64,000 nucleotides of DNA from Candidatus Poribacteria bacterium (GCA_022821965.1 JAJECN010000056.1:62001-126000), one strand, 5' to 3'. Shown: positions 51,815-61,813, numbered from the stretch's first letter. A program made the numbers and translations. Notes: generated from the letters alone by a model not told the origin.

Positions 51815-51947
51815 ACATTTCTTTCCTTCAAATATGACTTGCATTGTCCGGGGCTATCGTGTAAATTAGCAGATAGGATATATCAGACATTTTGCCATAA
51901 TTCATCATGTCAGACAAGGAAAAATGACTATATAGGGGGTCCTACCA

Positions 51948-53012
51948 ATGTTATCAACTGAAAATATGGGCGGTGTTGTTGTTACCCCAACCCAATTGAG
52001 CGAGATGCAAGCGGATGACTACATCCTACACGCCCGCAATGGTGTGTTGAACAAGGTTTCAGTGGAGAAAATCCGCATGCCTTTGGACCCGCAAGCGCAT
52101 TACCAAGGATTGAATTTCGCTTTGGCTCCCGATGGTACTATCTATGCAGTCCAGCACACCATCATCTCCAAGTCCACAGATGGTGGTAAAAGTTGGGAAC
52201 ACCTCAATAGAGATCCATCAGCATTTGGTTTCAATGGATGGTTGTTGCAAGCCAATCGGCACGGGCAGCTGATTAACGTAAGTCAACAGGGTGAAGAACA
52301 ACCAACTACCGTCTGGGTGTCTGACGATGAGGGTGAAACGTGGGAGCAGACAAGCGAAATAGATGTTAAACCTTTTCAAAAGACCGTCGCTGGGGCAAGT
52401 CTGACCCGTCTCAGCGATGGCACACTTCTCCTTCCTATTAAAAAACGTGATGATCCGTTTGACGAAGGCACAAACCCGACGTATGTCTTCGTTTCCGATG
52501 ATGACGGATACACCTTCTCAAACCGCTTTTTCTTATCAGATTACGGCAATGAGGTCAACATTGCAGAACTTCTCCCCGGGCAGTTGCTCGGGGTCATTCG
52601 TTACCAACCGGGACCACCGGATCAACCCCACACGAACAAAACCGTTTTCCTCGCAGATTCAACGGACAGTGGGGCAACATGGAGGTGTCTGCGTCAATTG
52701 ACGAGCGTGCATGGACAATGCCACGGTGCTGGCGTTGGGCTTTCTAACGACCGCGCTGTTGTGGCGTATGACCACCGTTATCCAAGAGAACTCGGCAGTG
52801 GTCGCGCGATGGTAAGCGACGACAACGGCAAAAATTGGCATGATGAAGTCTACTATCTCTGTCACGGACACGTCGCTGGCTTTCCGAGACACATCAGTTT
52901 AGATGGTGAAGAGATATTGACCTTTATCGGTTCCTGCTACGGCGATGTGAGTAAATGGGAAAACGCTACTGGGAATTCACACTTTTGTATCATTCGGTGG
53001 CGACCGGTTTAG
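51948..53012 (+). CDS. sialidase-like BNR/Asp-box beta-propeller protein
   Basis: A 354-aa protein with at least five Asp-box (S-x-D-x-G-x-x-W) repeats: SKSTDGGKSW, VSDDEGETW, VSDDDGYTF, DSTDSGATW and VSDDNGKNW. This is the six-bladed propeller fold of sialidases and related glycosidases. No signal peptide is seen. The Arg triad of true sialidases is not obvious, so it could be another exo-glycosidase or a binding protein. It precedes an enolase-superfamily gene by 10 bp, likely co-transcribed. Confidence 0.8.
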   Translation: MLSTENMGGVVVTPTQLSEMQADDYILHARNGVLNKVSVEKIRMPLDPQAHYQGLNFALAPDGTIYAVQHTIISKSTDGGKSWEHLNRDPSAFGFNGWLLQANRHGQLINVSQQGEEQPTTVWVSDDEGETWEQTSEIDVKPFQKTVAGASLTRLSDGTLLLPIKKRDDPFDEGTNPTYVFVSDDDGYTFSNRFFLSDYGNEVNIAELLPGQLLGVIRYQPGPPDQPHTNKTVFLADSTDSGATWRCLRQLTSVHGQCHGAGVGLSNDRAVVAYDHRYPRELGSGRAMVSDDNGKNWHDEVYYLCHGHVAGFPRHISLDGEEILTFIGSCYGDVSKWENATGNSHFCIIRWRPV

Positions 53013-53022
53013 GACAGCAACT

Positions 53023-54147
53023 ATGAAGATTACTGGCTTTGAGACAATACCGATTCAAGGACGCGCGATGGTCCTGAAAATGTTTACCGACGAAGGGATC
53101 ATCGGTTACGGCGAACCGATGAACTACGAACATTGGCGCGTCGTTGCGCAAGCCGTGGACGACATGGCGGAATACCTTGTTGGTAAAGATCCACTACAGA
53201 TAGAGGACCACTGGCAAGCGATGTACCGGTCAAGTTATAGTCGGAGCATGCCTATTCTGGTCGGTGCGCTGAGTGGTATTGAGATGGCGATGTGGGATGT
53301 CTTTGGCAAAGTCGTTGGGATGCCAGTATGGAAACTCTTAGGAGGTTCGGTCCGAAAGCGGATCCGTGTCTATACGGGTATCGGCGGCACAACACCTGAG
53401 GCGTGTGCAGAGAGTGCGAAAAAAGCGGTTGCAACCGGATTCCGTGCTGTGAAAATGGGTGCTTCGTCACAGCCTGTACGATTTGTGGATACGCCGAGGG
53501 CAATTGACATAATGGTGGCGAGAGTCGCTGCAGTGCGCGAAGCCGTGGGGAATGAGGTAGATATTGCGGTTGACCTGCATCGACGGTTAAGCCCAACAAT
53601 GGCAATAATTCTTGTGAAGGAATTAGAACCCTTTCGGCTCCTGTTCGCTGAAGAACCCTGCCATCCAGAAAATAATGAACCGCTGTTAGCACTATCCAGA
53701 TCAACGACAGTGCCGATCGCAACTGGCGAGCGGCATTTGACAAGATGGGGTTTCCGAGAGGTAATCGAACGTGAGATGTGTGCGATTTTGCAACCGGACA
53801 TCCGGCACTGCGGCGGGATACTGGAACTGAAAAAGATCTCAGCGATGGCAGAAGTTCACAATATGGCAGTCGCACCGCATAACGCCGCCGGTCCCATCGG
53901 AGTCGCAGCATCGGTCCACGTAATGGCAACGGTACCGAATTTGCTGATATGTGAGGGTGGACATCGACGTGGAGAAGGGTTATTTTCGACCCCTTTGGTA
54001 TTCAAAGATGGATTTATTGAATTACCAACAGTTCCGGGACTCGGTGTGGATATGGACGACGCGGCTATTGAAGCGGTTCGAGATGAGACGTTTCGGTTAC
54101 GTGGGATGTTCTGGCACTCAGACGATGAGGCTTTCGCAGATTTCTAA
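53023..54147 (+). CDS. mandelate racemase / galactonate dehydratase-like enzyme
   Basis: A 374-aa enolase-superfamily enzyme. Capping domain with IGYGEPMNYEHW; barrel residues K in FRAVKMGAS, D and H in AVDLHRRLSP, E in FAEEPCHPEN, E in ATGERHLTRW, and H in VAPHNAAGP. The D-x-H arrangement on the third strand is that of acid-sugar dehydratases. Its pairing with a sialidase-like gene suggests that the two act on steps of one sugar-acid route. Confidence 0.88.
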   Translation: MKITGFETIPIQGRAMVLKMFTDEGIIGYGEPMNYEHWRVVAQAVDDMAEYLVGKDPLQIEDHWQAMYRSSYSRSMPILVGALSGIEMAMWDVFGKVVGMPVWKLLGGSVRKRIRVYTGIGGTTPEACAESAKKAVATGFRAVKMGASSQPVRFVDTPRAIDIMVARVAAVREAVGNEVDIAVDLHRRLSPTMAIILVKELEPFRLLFAEEPCHPENNEPLLALSRSTTVPIATGERHLTRWGFREVIEREMCAILQPDIRHCGGILELKKISAMAEVHNMAVAPHNAAGPIGVAASVHVMATVPNLLICEGGHRRGEGLFSTPLVFKDGFIELPTVPGLGVDMDDAAIEAVRDETFRLRGMFWHSDDEAFADF

Positions 54148-54157
54148 CAGGAATTCT

Positions 54158-54448
54158 TCACATCATCTTATCTTGATCAGTCGGGCGTGTAGAGAGGTTC
54201 GTTTTCGGTGGAATATCCCATGAGATGTAGCCACAGCGCGGGCAACGCAATTCAAGTTCGACAAGATTTCTGATTGTACCTGTTTTTTCGGGTTTCCGTC
54301 GGGTTTGACATTGTGGACACCGAACAGCGCGGAACTCATCGGCATCGCTTCTACCGAAGTGGGAGCCAATCTTAAACAGGATAAGCAGTAACACAACAAT
54401 GAAAACACATACAAAACTAAAAATGAGAAAAGGCGCGAAAGTTGGCAT
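54158..54448 (-). CDS. membrane-anchored zinc-ribbon protein
   Basis: A 96-aa protein. One N-terminal transmembrane segment (FLIFSFVCVFIVVLLLILF) is followed by two CxxC pairs (CPQCQTRRKP and CPRCGYISW), a zinc ribbon. GAGGAAAG precedes ATG 54448. The function is unknown. It is the last gene of a minus-strand series starting at 58649. Confidence 0.7.
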   Translation of the reverse strand: MPTFAPFLIFSFVCVFIVVLLLILFKIGSHFGRSDADEFRAVRCPQCQTRRKPEKTGTIRNLVELELRCPRCGYISWDIPPKTNLSTRPTDQDKMM

Positions 54449-54485
54449 GTTGCTTTCCTCAAAATAGATAGGCTGGTGATCTATG

Positions 54486-55055
54486 TTAATCTTTCAGTAG
54501 TATTAGCGGCTTAACTGATTTCTGATGATAAGTAATCTCTGAAATAGTATCGGCAAAGAAAGGAGCAAAAAATGCGTCGGCAGTGTCCAAAAATGCTGGC
54601 AAATTGAGTCCCATGTAATTTCCTTCTACATTGTTACATTCGACGACAACTTGCCGTAATTTATCGCGCCCCGCGGTAGAAAGTGTACGTAGCGGACGTA
54701 GCATCCGCATGTGGTACTTAATCAAGGATGCAGACACCTGAATTAACCCTTGAAGGAACAAGCGGTACGTATCTTCTGCTTGGTGCCACAATCCTTCCCA
54801 CGCCTCGTGTGCCTCCCACCAATAGGCAAAGTTGTATAAGTCTACACCGTAGAGATAATCTTCGTTCTGCTGCCAGAATTCCGGTGGTAGGGGTTCAGCA
54901 TCGTGCACTTCTTCTATTCCATAGCTGTGTCCGCTTGGATCGCGAATCGGATGCGGTGTAACACCCGGTATATGGCGATACAGTGGAAAAGGTTTTTGTG
55001 GACAGTATCGCTGCCAATTTGGATCAAAAGGTTTGGCTTGTTTAGGAGTGTCCAT
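54486..55055 (-). CDS. DUF309 domain protein
   Basis: A 189-aa protein. The DUF309 helical signature is YNFAYWWEAHEAWEGLWH, then RLFLQGLIQVSASLIKYHM. The family fold is a small helical bundle of unknown function, possibly metal-binding through the conserved E and H residues. An N-terminal stretch of about 50 residues precedes it. It lies 15 bp downstream of ugd. Confidence 0.85.
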   Translation of the reverse strand: MDTPKQAKPFDPNWQRYCPQKPFPLYRHIPGVTPHPIRDPSGHSYGIEEVHDAEPLPPEFWQQNEDYLYGVDLYNFAYWWEAHEAWEGLWHQAEDTYRLFLQGLIQVSASLIKYHMRMLRPLRTLSTAGRDKLRQVVVECNNVEGNYMGLNLPAFLDTADAFFAPFFADTISEITYHQKSVKPLILLKD

Positions 55056-55070
55056 ACGGCACCAGAATCC

Positions 55071-56447
55071 CTACACTCTGCCGATCCCGATGTAATGAAA
55101 ACCTGCGACTCTCGCTTCCTCTGGCGAATAAACGTTGCGTCCATCAATAAGAATCGGGGTTTTCATCTGTTTAGCGAGTTTACGCAGTTCCAACTTATGA
55201 TAGAAGTCCCATTCGGTAACAAGTACCAGCGCGTCTGCATCGTAGGAAAGTTCGTACACATCTTCTGTGAATTGCAATTCAGGAGTAGTGGTGTTTTCTC
55301 TGTGCAAAGCAGCTTGTGCATTCGGAATAGCGATCGGATCGTGTGCCCGAACAGTCGCGCCTGTTGCAATTAGTTCTCGAATAATGTCCAGTGCGGGGGC
55401 TTCGCGAACGTCATCCGTGTTTGGCTTGAAGGCAAGTCCCAAAACACCGATGGTTTTACCTTTGAGCGTGCCCAATGTGCCATGTAACTTTTCAACGATG
55501 CGCTCACGTTGACGAAAGTTAACAGTGCGCGCCGCCTCGGTAATCGGCATTTCATATCCTGATTGCGCCGCGACCCGCAACAGTGCCGCCGTATCCTTGG
55601 GATAGCAACTCCCACCCCATCCGAGACCGGCTCGTAGAAACTGACTTCCGATACGCGCGTCAAGTCCGATACCGCGTGCGACCTCTGTTACGTCTGCATC
55701 AACTTCTTCACAGAGTCCAGCGATTTCATTGATAAAACTAATTTTAAGTGCGAGAAATGTGTTCGCGGCGTATTTAATCATCTCGGCACTGCTTGGATCC
55801 GTTGTCATCATCGGTGGGAGGTGGTAAGCGGCTGGACGTGGAAATTCACTCGGTGGATCAAACGTTTGTTCAAGGATGGGTTGATAAAGATGTCGTAAGG
55901 TATCAATCGCCTCATCGCTGTTCGCCCCGACGACAATCCGATCTGGATAAAACGCACCTTGCAACGCCAACCCCTCCTGCAAAAACTCAGGGTTTGAAGC
56001 GACAGATATGTTCCCTCGAACGCCACGTGCTGAAAAGACATCCTCCACGACTTCAACAACACGTCGATTTGTGCCTATCGGAACTGTAGATTTGACAACA
56101 AGCGTATAATGTCTATCGGGCAGACAGACCTCAGCAACTTCCCTCGCCGCTTGTTCAACATGTCGTGTATCTGCCTCACCGTTCTTCTTTGGCGGTGTGC
56201 CGACAGCAATTAGGATCAGTTCCGCTTCCGGGACAACTTCAGCGACACTCGGTGTGAAACGGATCGTGTGCTGCACCTCCTCAAGAAGGCTCTGGATGCC
56301 GGGTTCATGGATCGGACTTTTCCCTTCCTGCAAAAGGTTTAGTTTGCTTTCATCTTTGTCCACCGCGGCGACATCATGATTGAGATAGGCGAGTACCACA
56401 GCCGTGGTCAAGCCGACATATCCTGTTCCTATAATTGCAACTTTCAT
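55071..56447 (-). CDS. ugd: UDP-glucose 6-dehydrogenase
   Basis: A 458-aa enzyme oxidising UDP-glucose (or a related nucleotide sugar) to the uronate in two NAD-dependent steps. NAD-binding MKVAIIGTGYVGLTTAVVLA, the region NPEFLQEGLA, and the catalytic cysteine in GWGGSCYPKDTAALL are all clear; GLAFKPNTDDVREAPA marks the C-terminal UDP-binding domain. ATG 56447 gives the standard N-terminus. It supplies UDP-glucuronate for polysaccharide synthesis, in keeping with the sugar kinase gene upstream. Confidence 0.95.
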   Translation of the reverse strand: MKVAIIGTGYVGLTTAVVLAYLNHDVAAVDKDESKLNLLQEGKSPIHEPGIQSLLEEVQHTIRFTPSVAEVVPEAELILIAVGTPPKKNGEADTRHVEQAAREVAEVCLPDRHYTLVVKSTVPIGTNRRVVEVVEDVFSARGVRGNISVASNPEFLQEGLALQGAFYPDRIVVGANSDEAIDTLRHLYQPILEQTFDPPSEFPRPAAYHLPPMMTTDPSSAEMIKYAANTFLALKISFINEIAGLCEEVDADVTEVARGIGLDARIGSQFLRAGLGWGGSCYPKDTAALLRVAAQSGYEMPITEAARTVNFRQRERIVEKLHGTLGTLKGKTIGVLGLAFKPNTDDVREAPALDIIRELIATGATVRAHDPIAIPNAQAALHRENTTTPELQFTEDVYELSYDADALVLVTEWDFYHKLELRKLAKQMKTPILIDGRNVYSPEEARVAGFHYIGIGRV

Positions 56448-56559
56448 TTTATAATATTCTGGTCTCCTCGCCAATCAAGCGTCTGAGATTCGGATAGTTA
56501 TAAATACGGAGTAGCGTTGAAAAGTATCAGCAGCACAGATGTTCTTGGGATGACTTTGT

Positions 56560-57579
56560 TTATTGTACCGTTGGTGGTTCAACTTTTTCTAACAGCCCAT
56601 TGATAATATCCAAACTCGTGATACCGTCCGCTTCCGCATTGAAATTGGTTAAAATTCGGTGGCGCAGGACAGGTACGGCAACTGCTTTGATATCCTCATA
56701 AGCGACATGATAGCGTCCTTGAAGAATAGCGCGCGCCTTTGCACCCAATACGAGATACTGTGATGCCCGTGGTCCTGCTCCCCATTGCACCCAATCCTGA
56801 ACAAATTCAGGAGCATCTGGAGCAGGACGTGTTTGCCGATTCAATTCCACAGCATAGTCCACAATCGCCTCGGCAATGGGGACTTTTCGGACGACTTGCT
56901 GTATTTGCAGCACCTCTTCTCCGGTGATAACAGGGTTTATCTCCGGTTCATAAGCCGCTGTGGTCGTCATCACAATGTCTTTTTCAGCATCTTTATCGGG
57001 ATAGTCAATTGTGATATGGAACATGAACCGGTCGAGTTGTGCTTCTGGTAAGGGGTAAGTACCTTCCTGTTCAATCGGGTTCTGAGTTGCTAAAACGAAA
57101 AACGGACGTTCCAATGGATACGTTCTGCCGCCTGCGGTGACTTGGTATTCCTGCATTGCTTGTAGAAGCGCGGCTTGTGTTTTAGGGGGCGTTCGGTTAA
57201 TTTCATCAGCAAGGACAACATTAGCAAAGACGGGACCTTTGATAAAGCGGAAGGCGCGTTTTCCGGCTTCACCTTCCTCAATAATATCGGTGCCGATAAT
57301 GTCCGATGGCATCAAGTCTGGCGTAAATTGGATTCGGTTGAAGGGGAGTTTGAGAATCTGCGCGAATGTACTGATTAATAGGGTCTTCGCTAACCCCGGC
57401 ACCCCTACAAGTAGGCAGTGCCCCTGTGAGAAGAGTGCGATAAGAAGTTGTTCAATGACTTCGTTTTGCCCGATGATTCGTTTTTTGAGTTCGTTTAAAA
57501 TATTTTCTTTTGCCGTTTTCAAAGATTCGGCGGTTTCCATATCCGTTGTGGCTTGTGTTGTTGAGATGTCATTTTTCAT
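56560..57579 (-). CDS. MoxR-family AAA+ ATPase
   Basis: A protein of about 339 aa. Walker A is LLVGVPGLAKTLL, Walker B VLADEINRTPPKTQ, sensor 1 in VLATQNPIEQEGTYPLPEAQ, and arginine finger region LDRFMF. MoxR ATPases act as chaperones, often with a VWA-domain partner; none is in the window. The start is uncertain: ATG 57579 is chosen because it avoids overlap with the upstream gene; 57540 and 57612 are alternatives and none has a clear ribosome site. Confidence 0.9.
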   Translation of the reverse strand: MKNDISTTQATTDMETAESLKTAKENILNELKKRIIGQNEVIEQLLIALFSQGHCLLVGVPGLAKTLLISTFAQILKLPFNRIQFTPDLMPSDIIGTDIIEEGEAGKRAFRFIKGPVFANVVLADEINRTPPKTQAALLQAMQEYQVTAGGRTYPLERPFFVLATQNPIEQEGTYPLPEAQLDRFMFHITIDYPDKDAEKDIVMTTTAAYEPEINPVITGEEVLQIQQVVRKVPIAEAIVDYAVELNRQTRPAPDAPEFVQDWVQWGAGPRASQYLVLGAKARAILQGRYHVAYEDIKAVAVPVLRHRILTNFNAEADGITSLDIINGLLEKVEPPTVQ

Positions 57580-57590
57580 ATTTTTTCGGT

Positions 57591-58649
57591 CTAATCGTTT
57601 GAGACTTTCCATACTTGAAGTCCGTCAACATCGAAGTTAACATCAATAACGTGCGCACCGGCTTCTTCAAGTTTCTGACGGACCCGATGTTCGCGCGTGG
57701 GTTCACAGTAAAAAAGTAGACACCCACCGCCACCAGCACCACAGGCTTTCCCGCCGATAGCACCGTGCGTTATCGCAATTTTAAAGAGGGATTCGATCTG
57801 TTCATTTGTGACAGAGGGGTGTAACTTTTTTTGATTGTACCAATTTTGGGTGAGGAGTTCGCCGAATTCAGTTAAGCGACCACGCATAAGTGCTTTTTTC
57901 GTCGCTTCGGCGGTGGATTTAAGAGCGTTCAATGCATCTCGGACACTGGATTGCCCGCTCTTATAAGCATCGGTCACATTCTGATGTATATTACCAGAGA
58001 AGCGGGACTTTCCAGTATAACAGAGTACAAGATTCTTTTCGAGTTCGCAACGGATGTGCGGTGGAAATCGCAACGGCGAGGTTTTCACCTCTTCTCCCTG
58101 AAATTCCATGAAGTGGATTCCGCCGATCGCGCTTGCGTAATGATCCTGTTTTCCACCTAAGATACCGAGTTCATGACGTTCGATATTGCTCGCCATATCC
58201 GCATATTCATAAGGGAGATAGGTAGCGTCCTTAAGTGCGCCGAGTACACCGACGAGCGCGACACCCATTGCTGCGGAAGTACCTAAACCACTGCCCGGCG
58301 GCGCAGTGGACTGCGTAATCAGATCAAAACCGCCAATCTGTATGGACATCCGCCGTACAGCTGCCTTGACTAAATCAATATTTCCATCATATTCGAGTTG
58401 ACGTATATCATCGGCTTCAACGGATGTATCAAAATCTGCAGAATAGATACGAATGCTCTTATCTAAAACACGCTGCAGTTCAACGGAATCATCGTGTCCC
58501 ACCTGGCGTTCACAACGAAGAGTTGCATAAGCGTATCGATTAATCGCCCCGTTGACGACAAGCCCTTTTGAATCCTCAGTAAAGAGGGCTACATCGCTCC
58601 ATCCACCAGCAAAGTCAATTCGGACTGGAGCTCTCGTTCGGATTAACAT
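57591..58649 (-). CDS. GHMP-family sugar kinase (heptose 7-phosphate kinase-like)
   Basis: A 352-aa kinase. Motif 1 is RIDFAGGWSDV, the ATP-binding motif 2 PPGSGLGTSAAMGVAL, and motif 3 GGKACGAGGGGCLLFY. This arrangement is close to HddA, the D-glycero-alpha-D-manno-heptose 7-phosphate kinase, and to fucokinase/L-arabinokinase relatives. ATG 58649 has AGGGGA upstream. No other heptose pathway genes (gmhA, gmhB, hddC) are present, so the substrate remains a guess. Confidence 0.88.
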   Translation of the reverse strand: MLIRTRAPVRIDFAGGWSDVALFTEDSKGLVVNGAINRYAYATLRCERQVGHDDSVELQRVLDKSIRIYSADFDTSVEADDIRQLEYDGNIDLVKAAVRRMSIQIGGFDLITQSTAPPGSGLGTSAAMGVALVGVLGALKDATYLPYEYADMASNIERHELGILGGKQDHYASAIGGIHFMEFQGEEVKTSPLRFPPHIRCELEKNLVLCYTGKSRFSGNIHQNVTDAYKSGQSSVRDALNALKSTAEATKKALMRGRLTEFGELLTQNWYNQKKLHPSVTNEQIESLFKIAITHGAIGGKACGAGGGGCLLFYCEPTREHRVRQKLEEAGAHVIDVNFDVDGLQVWKVSND

Positions 58650-58813
58650 GACGAGTCCCCTGACATCAGTTTTTAGCGAACGCACCTCAAAGGTGTGCCT
58701 CGGAATGATGCGAACAAAAGATCACAAAAGGCTCCTACAAATGATTGCAGATAATGGTATAGTATTGAAATATAGTGCTAAAAACAGTCTTGATAGAGCC
58801 TTTTATATAACAT

Positions 58814-58870
58814 GGAAAAGCCGCAGCCGCCCCTCTATTAAACAACGAGGCGCAGCCCAGCGGCTTTTCC
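58814..58870 (-). terminator. terminator hairpin of the HU gene
   Basis: GGAAAAGCCGC (58814-58824) and GCGGCTTTTCC (58860-58870) form a perfect 11-bp stem. On the minus strand it lies 29 bp after the HU stop. Confidence 0.75.
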
Positions 58871-58898
58871 AGAAACTGAGCGAAAGAACCGCTGGTTT

Positions 58899-59180
58899 TT
58901 AGGCGGCAGCGTCGCGAAGTTTCTTGCCAGCTTTGAAGACAGGGACTGTCTTCGCCGGAATATCAAGCGGATCACCAGTCTGCGGGTTGCGACCTGTGCG
59001 GGCTGGTCGATCTTTGGTTTCAAACGTTCCAAAGCCGATCAACCCAACGGAGTCACCGTTACTCAAAGCTTCGCAAATAGTCGCGGTAAGAGCGTCAACA
59101 GCGGCGTTCGCATCTTTCTTGCTAAGGCCGGTCTGGTCAACGATATTGCTAACGACATCACTCTTCATTAATTTTGCCAT
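58899..59180 (-). CDS. HU family DNA-binding protein
   Basis: A 93-aa histone-like protein. Typical HU features: SDVVSNIVDQTGLSKKDANA, GFGTFETKDRPARTGRNPQTG with the beta-arm proline, and C-terminal VFKAGKKLRD. It bends and compacts DNA as a dimer. GAGGAAC precedes ATG 59180. Two strong promoters on the same strand lie upstream. Confidence 0.96.
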   Translation of the reverse strand: MAKLMKSDVVSNIVDQTGLSKKDANAAVDALTATICEALSNGDSVGLIGFGTFETKDRPARTGRNPQTGDPLDIPAKTVPVFKAGKKLRDAAA

Positions 59181-59303
59181 GTCAAATGTTCCTCTAATTT
59201 TTGTCCGAACAAGAAAACGCTGCTATTTCCGAAGAATCCGGAAGTAGCGGTTCTTACGCCTCGGACCTAAATTTGGATTTAACAAAAAACTAATAGTAAT
59301 TAT

Positions 59304-59332
59304 ATTATACTATACAAATATAGATATGTCAA
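59304..59332 (-). promoter_or_regulatory. consensus sigma70 promoter of the HU gene
   Basis: On the minus strand TTGACA (59332-59327) and TATAAT (59309-59304) with exactly 17 bp between: a full consensus promoter, giving a leader of about 115 nt. Confidence 0.85.
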
Positions 59333-59464
59333 GATAAAATTTCGGTTAGTGTCAAAATTAACCGGAAATTATAGGTAGAACTTGGGCTTAACCCTAAATC
59401 TCTCTATTAGAGTGAAGGGAAATCTAATAAAGTCAACTTGACATAATACATAGTTCTCTTAAAA

Positions 59465-59493
59465 TTAATACCATAGATTGCGCTATTTGTCAA
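59465..59493 (-). promoter_or_regulatory. second upstream promoter-like site for the HU gene
   Basis: TTGACA (59493-59488) and TATTAA (59470-59465) on the minus strand, 17 bp apart. Together with the proximal promoter it fits strong, possibly dual control. The gap 59181-59630 has no other gene. Confidence 0.5.
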
Positions 59494-59551
59494 GTTTTTT
59501 TACTTTAAAGTGGCGAATTACCTAACGAATACGCAATTTTCACCGAAATAT

Positions 59552-59580
59552 TTGCTTAAGGTGCCTGTTTGTGGTAAAAT
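59552..59580 (+). promoter_or_regulatory. promoter of asd
   Basis: TTGCTT (59552-59557) and TAAAAT (59575-59580), 17 bp apart, about 50 bp before ATG 59631. Confidence 0.5.
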
Positions 59581-59630
59581 TATATTACAAAAATTCTGCC
59601 TGAATCACACAATAGAGGAAAATATCAGAA

Positions 59631-60635
59631 ATGCGTGAGAGTTATCGTGTCGCCGTTGTAGGTGCAACGGGTGCTGTCGGCAATACCATGCTGCAGCTTC
59701 TCGAAGAGCGATCGTTCCCTATCGCTTCCCTCAAACTTCTGGCATCGCACCGCTCTGCTGGTGAAATCCTGTCCTTTAAAGATACCCCTATTATAATTGA
59801 AGAATTGACGCACGATTCGTTTGAGGACGTGGATGTAGTGTTCTCATCAGCGGGCGCGTCCGTCAGTCGCGAGTTCATTCCGACCGCTGTAGAAAAAGGC
59901 GCACTTGTTATTGACAATACCAGTGCCTTCCGTATGGACGCAGCCACACCGCTGGTTGTTCCAGAAGTCAATATGGATGCTGCGCGTACACACAATGGAC
60001 TCATAGCCAATCCAAACTGCTCCACTATACAAATGATGGTGGCACTCAAACCGATTTATGATATTGCTGGTATCAAACGGATTGTTGTTTCCACCTACCA
60101 GAGCGTTTCTGGTAAAAGTGGGCGTGCTGTCATGGAACTCGTCCAACAAACGACTGAAGCACTCGAAGGCAAGCCGGTTACTTTAGATAAATTCCCCCAC
60201 CAGATGGCGTTCAACGTCTCATTTGATTGGCCCTTCTTAGAAAGCGGCGACAACGAAGAAGAGGTCAAAATGATCAACGAGACTCGGAAGATACTTGAGG
60301 ACGATACGATCGGTGTCTCTGCGACAACCGTCCGAGTTCCAGTTTTCTTCGCACACTCCGAATCAATAAACATTGAGACGCATGAAAAACTCACGGCAGC
60401 CCAAGCGAGGGAATGCCTCGCCGCTGCTCCCGGTGTGAAACTTGTGGACGATCCGAGCAACCAACAATATCCGCTCGCCGTAGATGTCGCAGGTGAAGAT
60501 GAGGTCTATGTAGGTAGGATCCGTGATGATGTCTCCATAGACAACGGTTTGAATCTTTGGGTCGTTGCGGACAACCTCCGCAAAGGTGCTGCCTTAAATG
60601 CTATTCAGATAGCTGAGAACCTGCTGTCCGTTTAA
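59631..60635 (+). CDS. asd: aspartate-semialdehyde dehydrogenase
   Basis: A 334-aa enzyme reducing aspartyl phosphate to aspartate semialdehyde for lysine, threonine and methionine synthesis. NADP-binding VAVVGATGAVGNTMLQLLEE, catalytic C130 in ANPNCSTIQMM, the substrate-binding STYQSVSGKSGRAVMEL region, and VPVFFAHSESINIETHE with the catalytic histidine. Length is normal. The start is the first ATG after a weak site. mtnK follows 9 bp later, so both belong to one operon of methionine-related metabolism. Confidence 0.96.
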   Translation: MRESYRVAVVGATGAVGNTMLQLLEERSFPIASLKLLASHRSAGEILSFKDTPIIIEELTHDSFEDVDVVFSSAGASVSREFIPTAVEKGALVIDNTSAFRMDAATPLVVPEVNMDAARTHNGLIANPNCSTIQMMVALKPIYDIAGIKRIVVSTYQSVSGKSGRAVMELVQQTTEALEGKPVTLDKFPHQMAFNVSFDWPFLESGDNEEEVKMINETRKILEDDTIGVSATTVRVPVFFAHSESINIETHEKLTAAQARECLAAAPGVKLVDDPSNQQYPLAVDVAGEDEVYVGRIRDDVSIDNGLNLWVVADNLRKGAALNAIQIAENLLSV

Positions 60636-60644
60636 TAGAAAAAC

Positions 60645-61781
60645 ATGGAACTCAACCTTGCCACGCTACCGGACTACCTGCGTCAACGACATGCTGAAAT
60701 TCGTATATTTGAATCGGAGACGGAACTCCATATAGAAGAGATCGGCGATGGAAACCTTAATACAGTTTATCGTGTCTCGGATGCAGAGCGTCCAGAGCGT
60801 TCGCTTGTCTTGAAACACGCGCCGCCCTACATTAAGATATTGGGTCCCGACTATCCGCTGTCCACGGAACGCTTGACGTATGAATCTCGCGCACTTGACG
60901 TTTACAATCAATTGGCGAGTGGTAGTGTCCCCGCACAATACAATTTTGATGCAGAAATGGCAGTCATAGCGATGGAGGACCTTCGAGATGCCAGCGTGCT
61001 ACGTGATGACTTAATCGCCGGCAGCATAGATATCGCTATCGCTGAGCAAATTGGGCGATTCATGGGCAGCGTCCATAGCCATACATACATCGAGAATCTT
61101 GACAGCGGAGTCGTTCAGCAGTATAAGCAGCAATTTGCGAACACAACCATGCAGGCGATAACTGCTGATTACGTGTTCACCTTCCCGTACACCGAACATG
61201 AAACGAATTTCTGGACACCCGGATTAGAGCCTGATATCCAACGACTGAAAGCAGATACGGATTTTTTGGCGCGAGCGGCGCACCTCAAACAGATTTTCCT
61301 GACAATGCAGCAAGCCGTAACCCACGGCGATCTGCACACAGGGAGCGTTCTCGTCCAAAACGATACAGCAAAAGTTATCGATGCCGAATTTGCCTTTTAC
61401 GGTCCGCCGGGATTCGACATCGGGTTATATTGGGCAAATTACTTCTTATCCTATTTTTCGCACCAAAACACCTTAGATGTGCAGTCGGCACTTAAAACAG
61501 CGGTTGTGCAAACTTGGCGCACCTACACGACTGAATTCGGAGTGGTTGATGCTACTCTGAAAGCGCAGACGCTACAAAACATTTTCCATGACGCAGTGGG
61601 ATTTGCAGGACTGGAGATGCTGCGCCGTCTTATCGGTGCGGCGCATGTTAAAGATATAGAGGGTATTACTGACATACCACGAAAACTAAGCGTGGAAAGG
61701 GCAGCACTTCAATTCGGATTAACACTTGTTAAACAGCACCAATCCTTACGAGATGTCACAGCGATTCTGGCGATGCTTTAA
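60645..61781 (+). CDS. mtnK: S-methyl-5-thioribose kinase
   Basis: A 378-aa kinase of the choline/aminoglycoside kinase fold, phosphorylating methylthioribose in methionine salvage. [14 protein letters not shown] is the nucleotide loop, [20 protein letters not shown] the signature after the catalytic lysine, [11 protein letters not shown] the Brenner motif, and [15 protein letters not shown] the metal-binding DxE. No other mtn genes are adjacent. The stop shares bases with an ATG of the next frame (TAATG). Confidence 0.94.
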   Translation: MELNLATLPDYLRQRHAEIRIFESETELHIEEIGDGNLNTVYRVSDAERPERSLVLKHAPPYIKILGPDYPLSTERLTYESRALDVYNQLASGSVPAQYNFDAEMAVIAMEDLRDASVLRDDLIAGSIDIAIAEQIGRFMGSVHSHTYIENLDSGVVQQYKQQFANTTMQAITADYVFTFPYTEHETNFWTPGLEPDIQRLKADTDFLARAAHLKQIFLTMQQAVTHGDLHTGSVLVQNDTAKVIDAEFAFYGPPGFDIGLYWANYFLSYFSHQNTLDVQSALKTAVVQTWRTYTTEFGVVDATLKAQTLQNIFHDAVGFAGLEMLRRLIGAAHVKDIEGITDIPRKLSVERAALQFGLTLVKQHQSLRDVTAILAML

Positions 61782-61813
61782 TGCGCAGCTGCAGTACAAC
61801 TTTAGAGAATATT

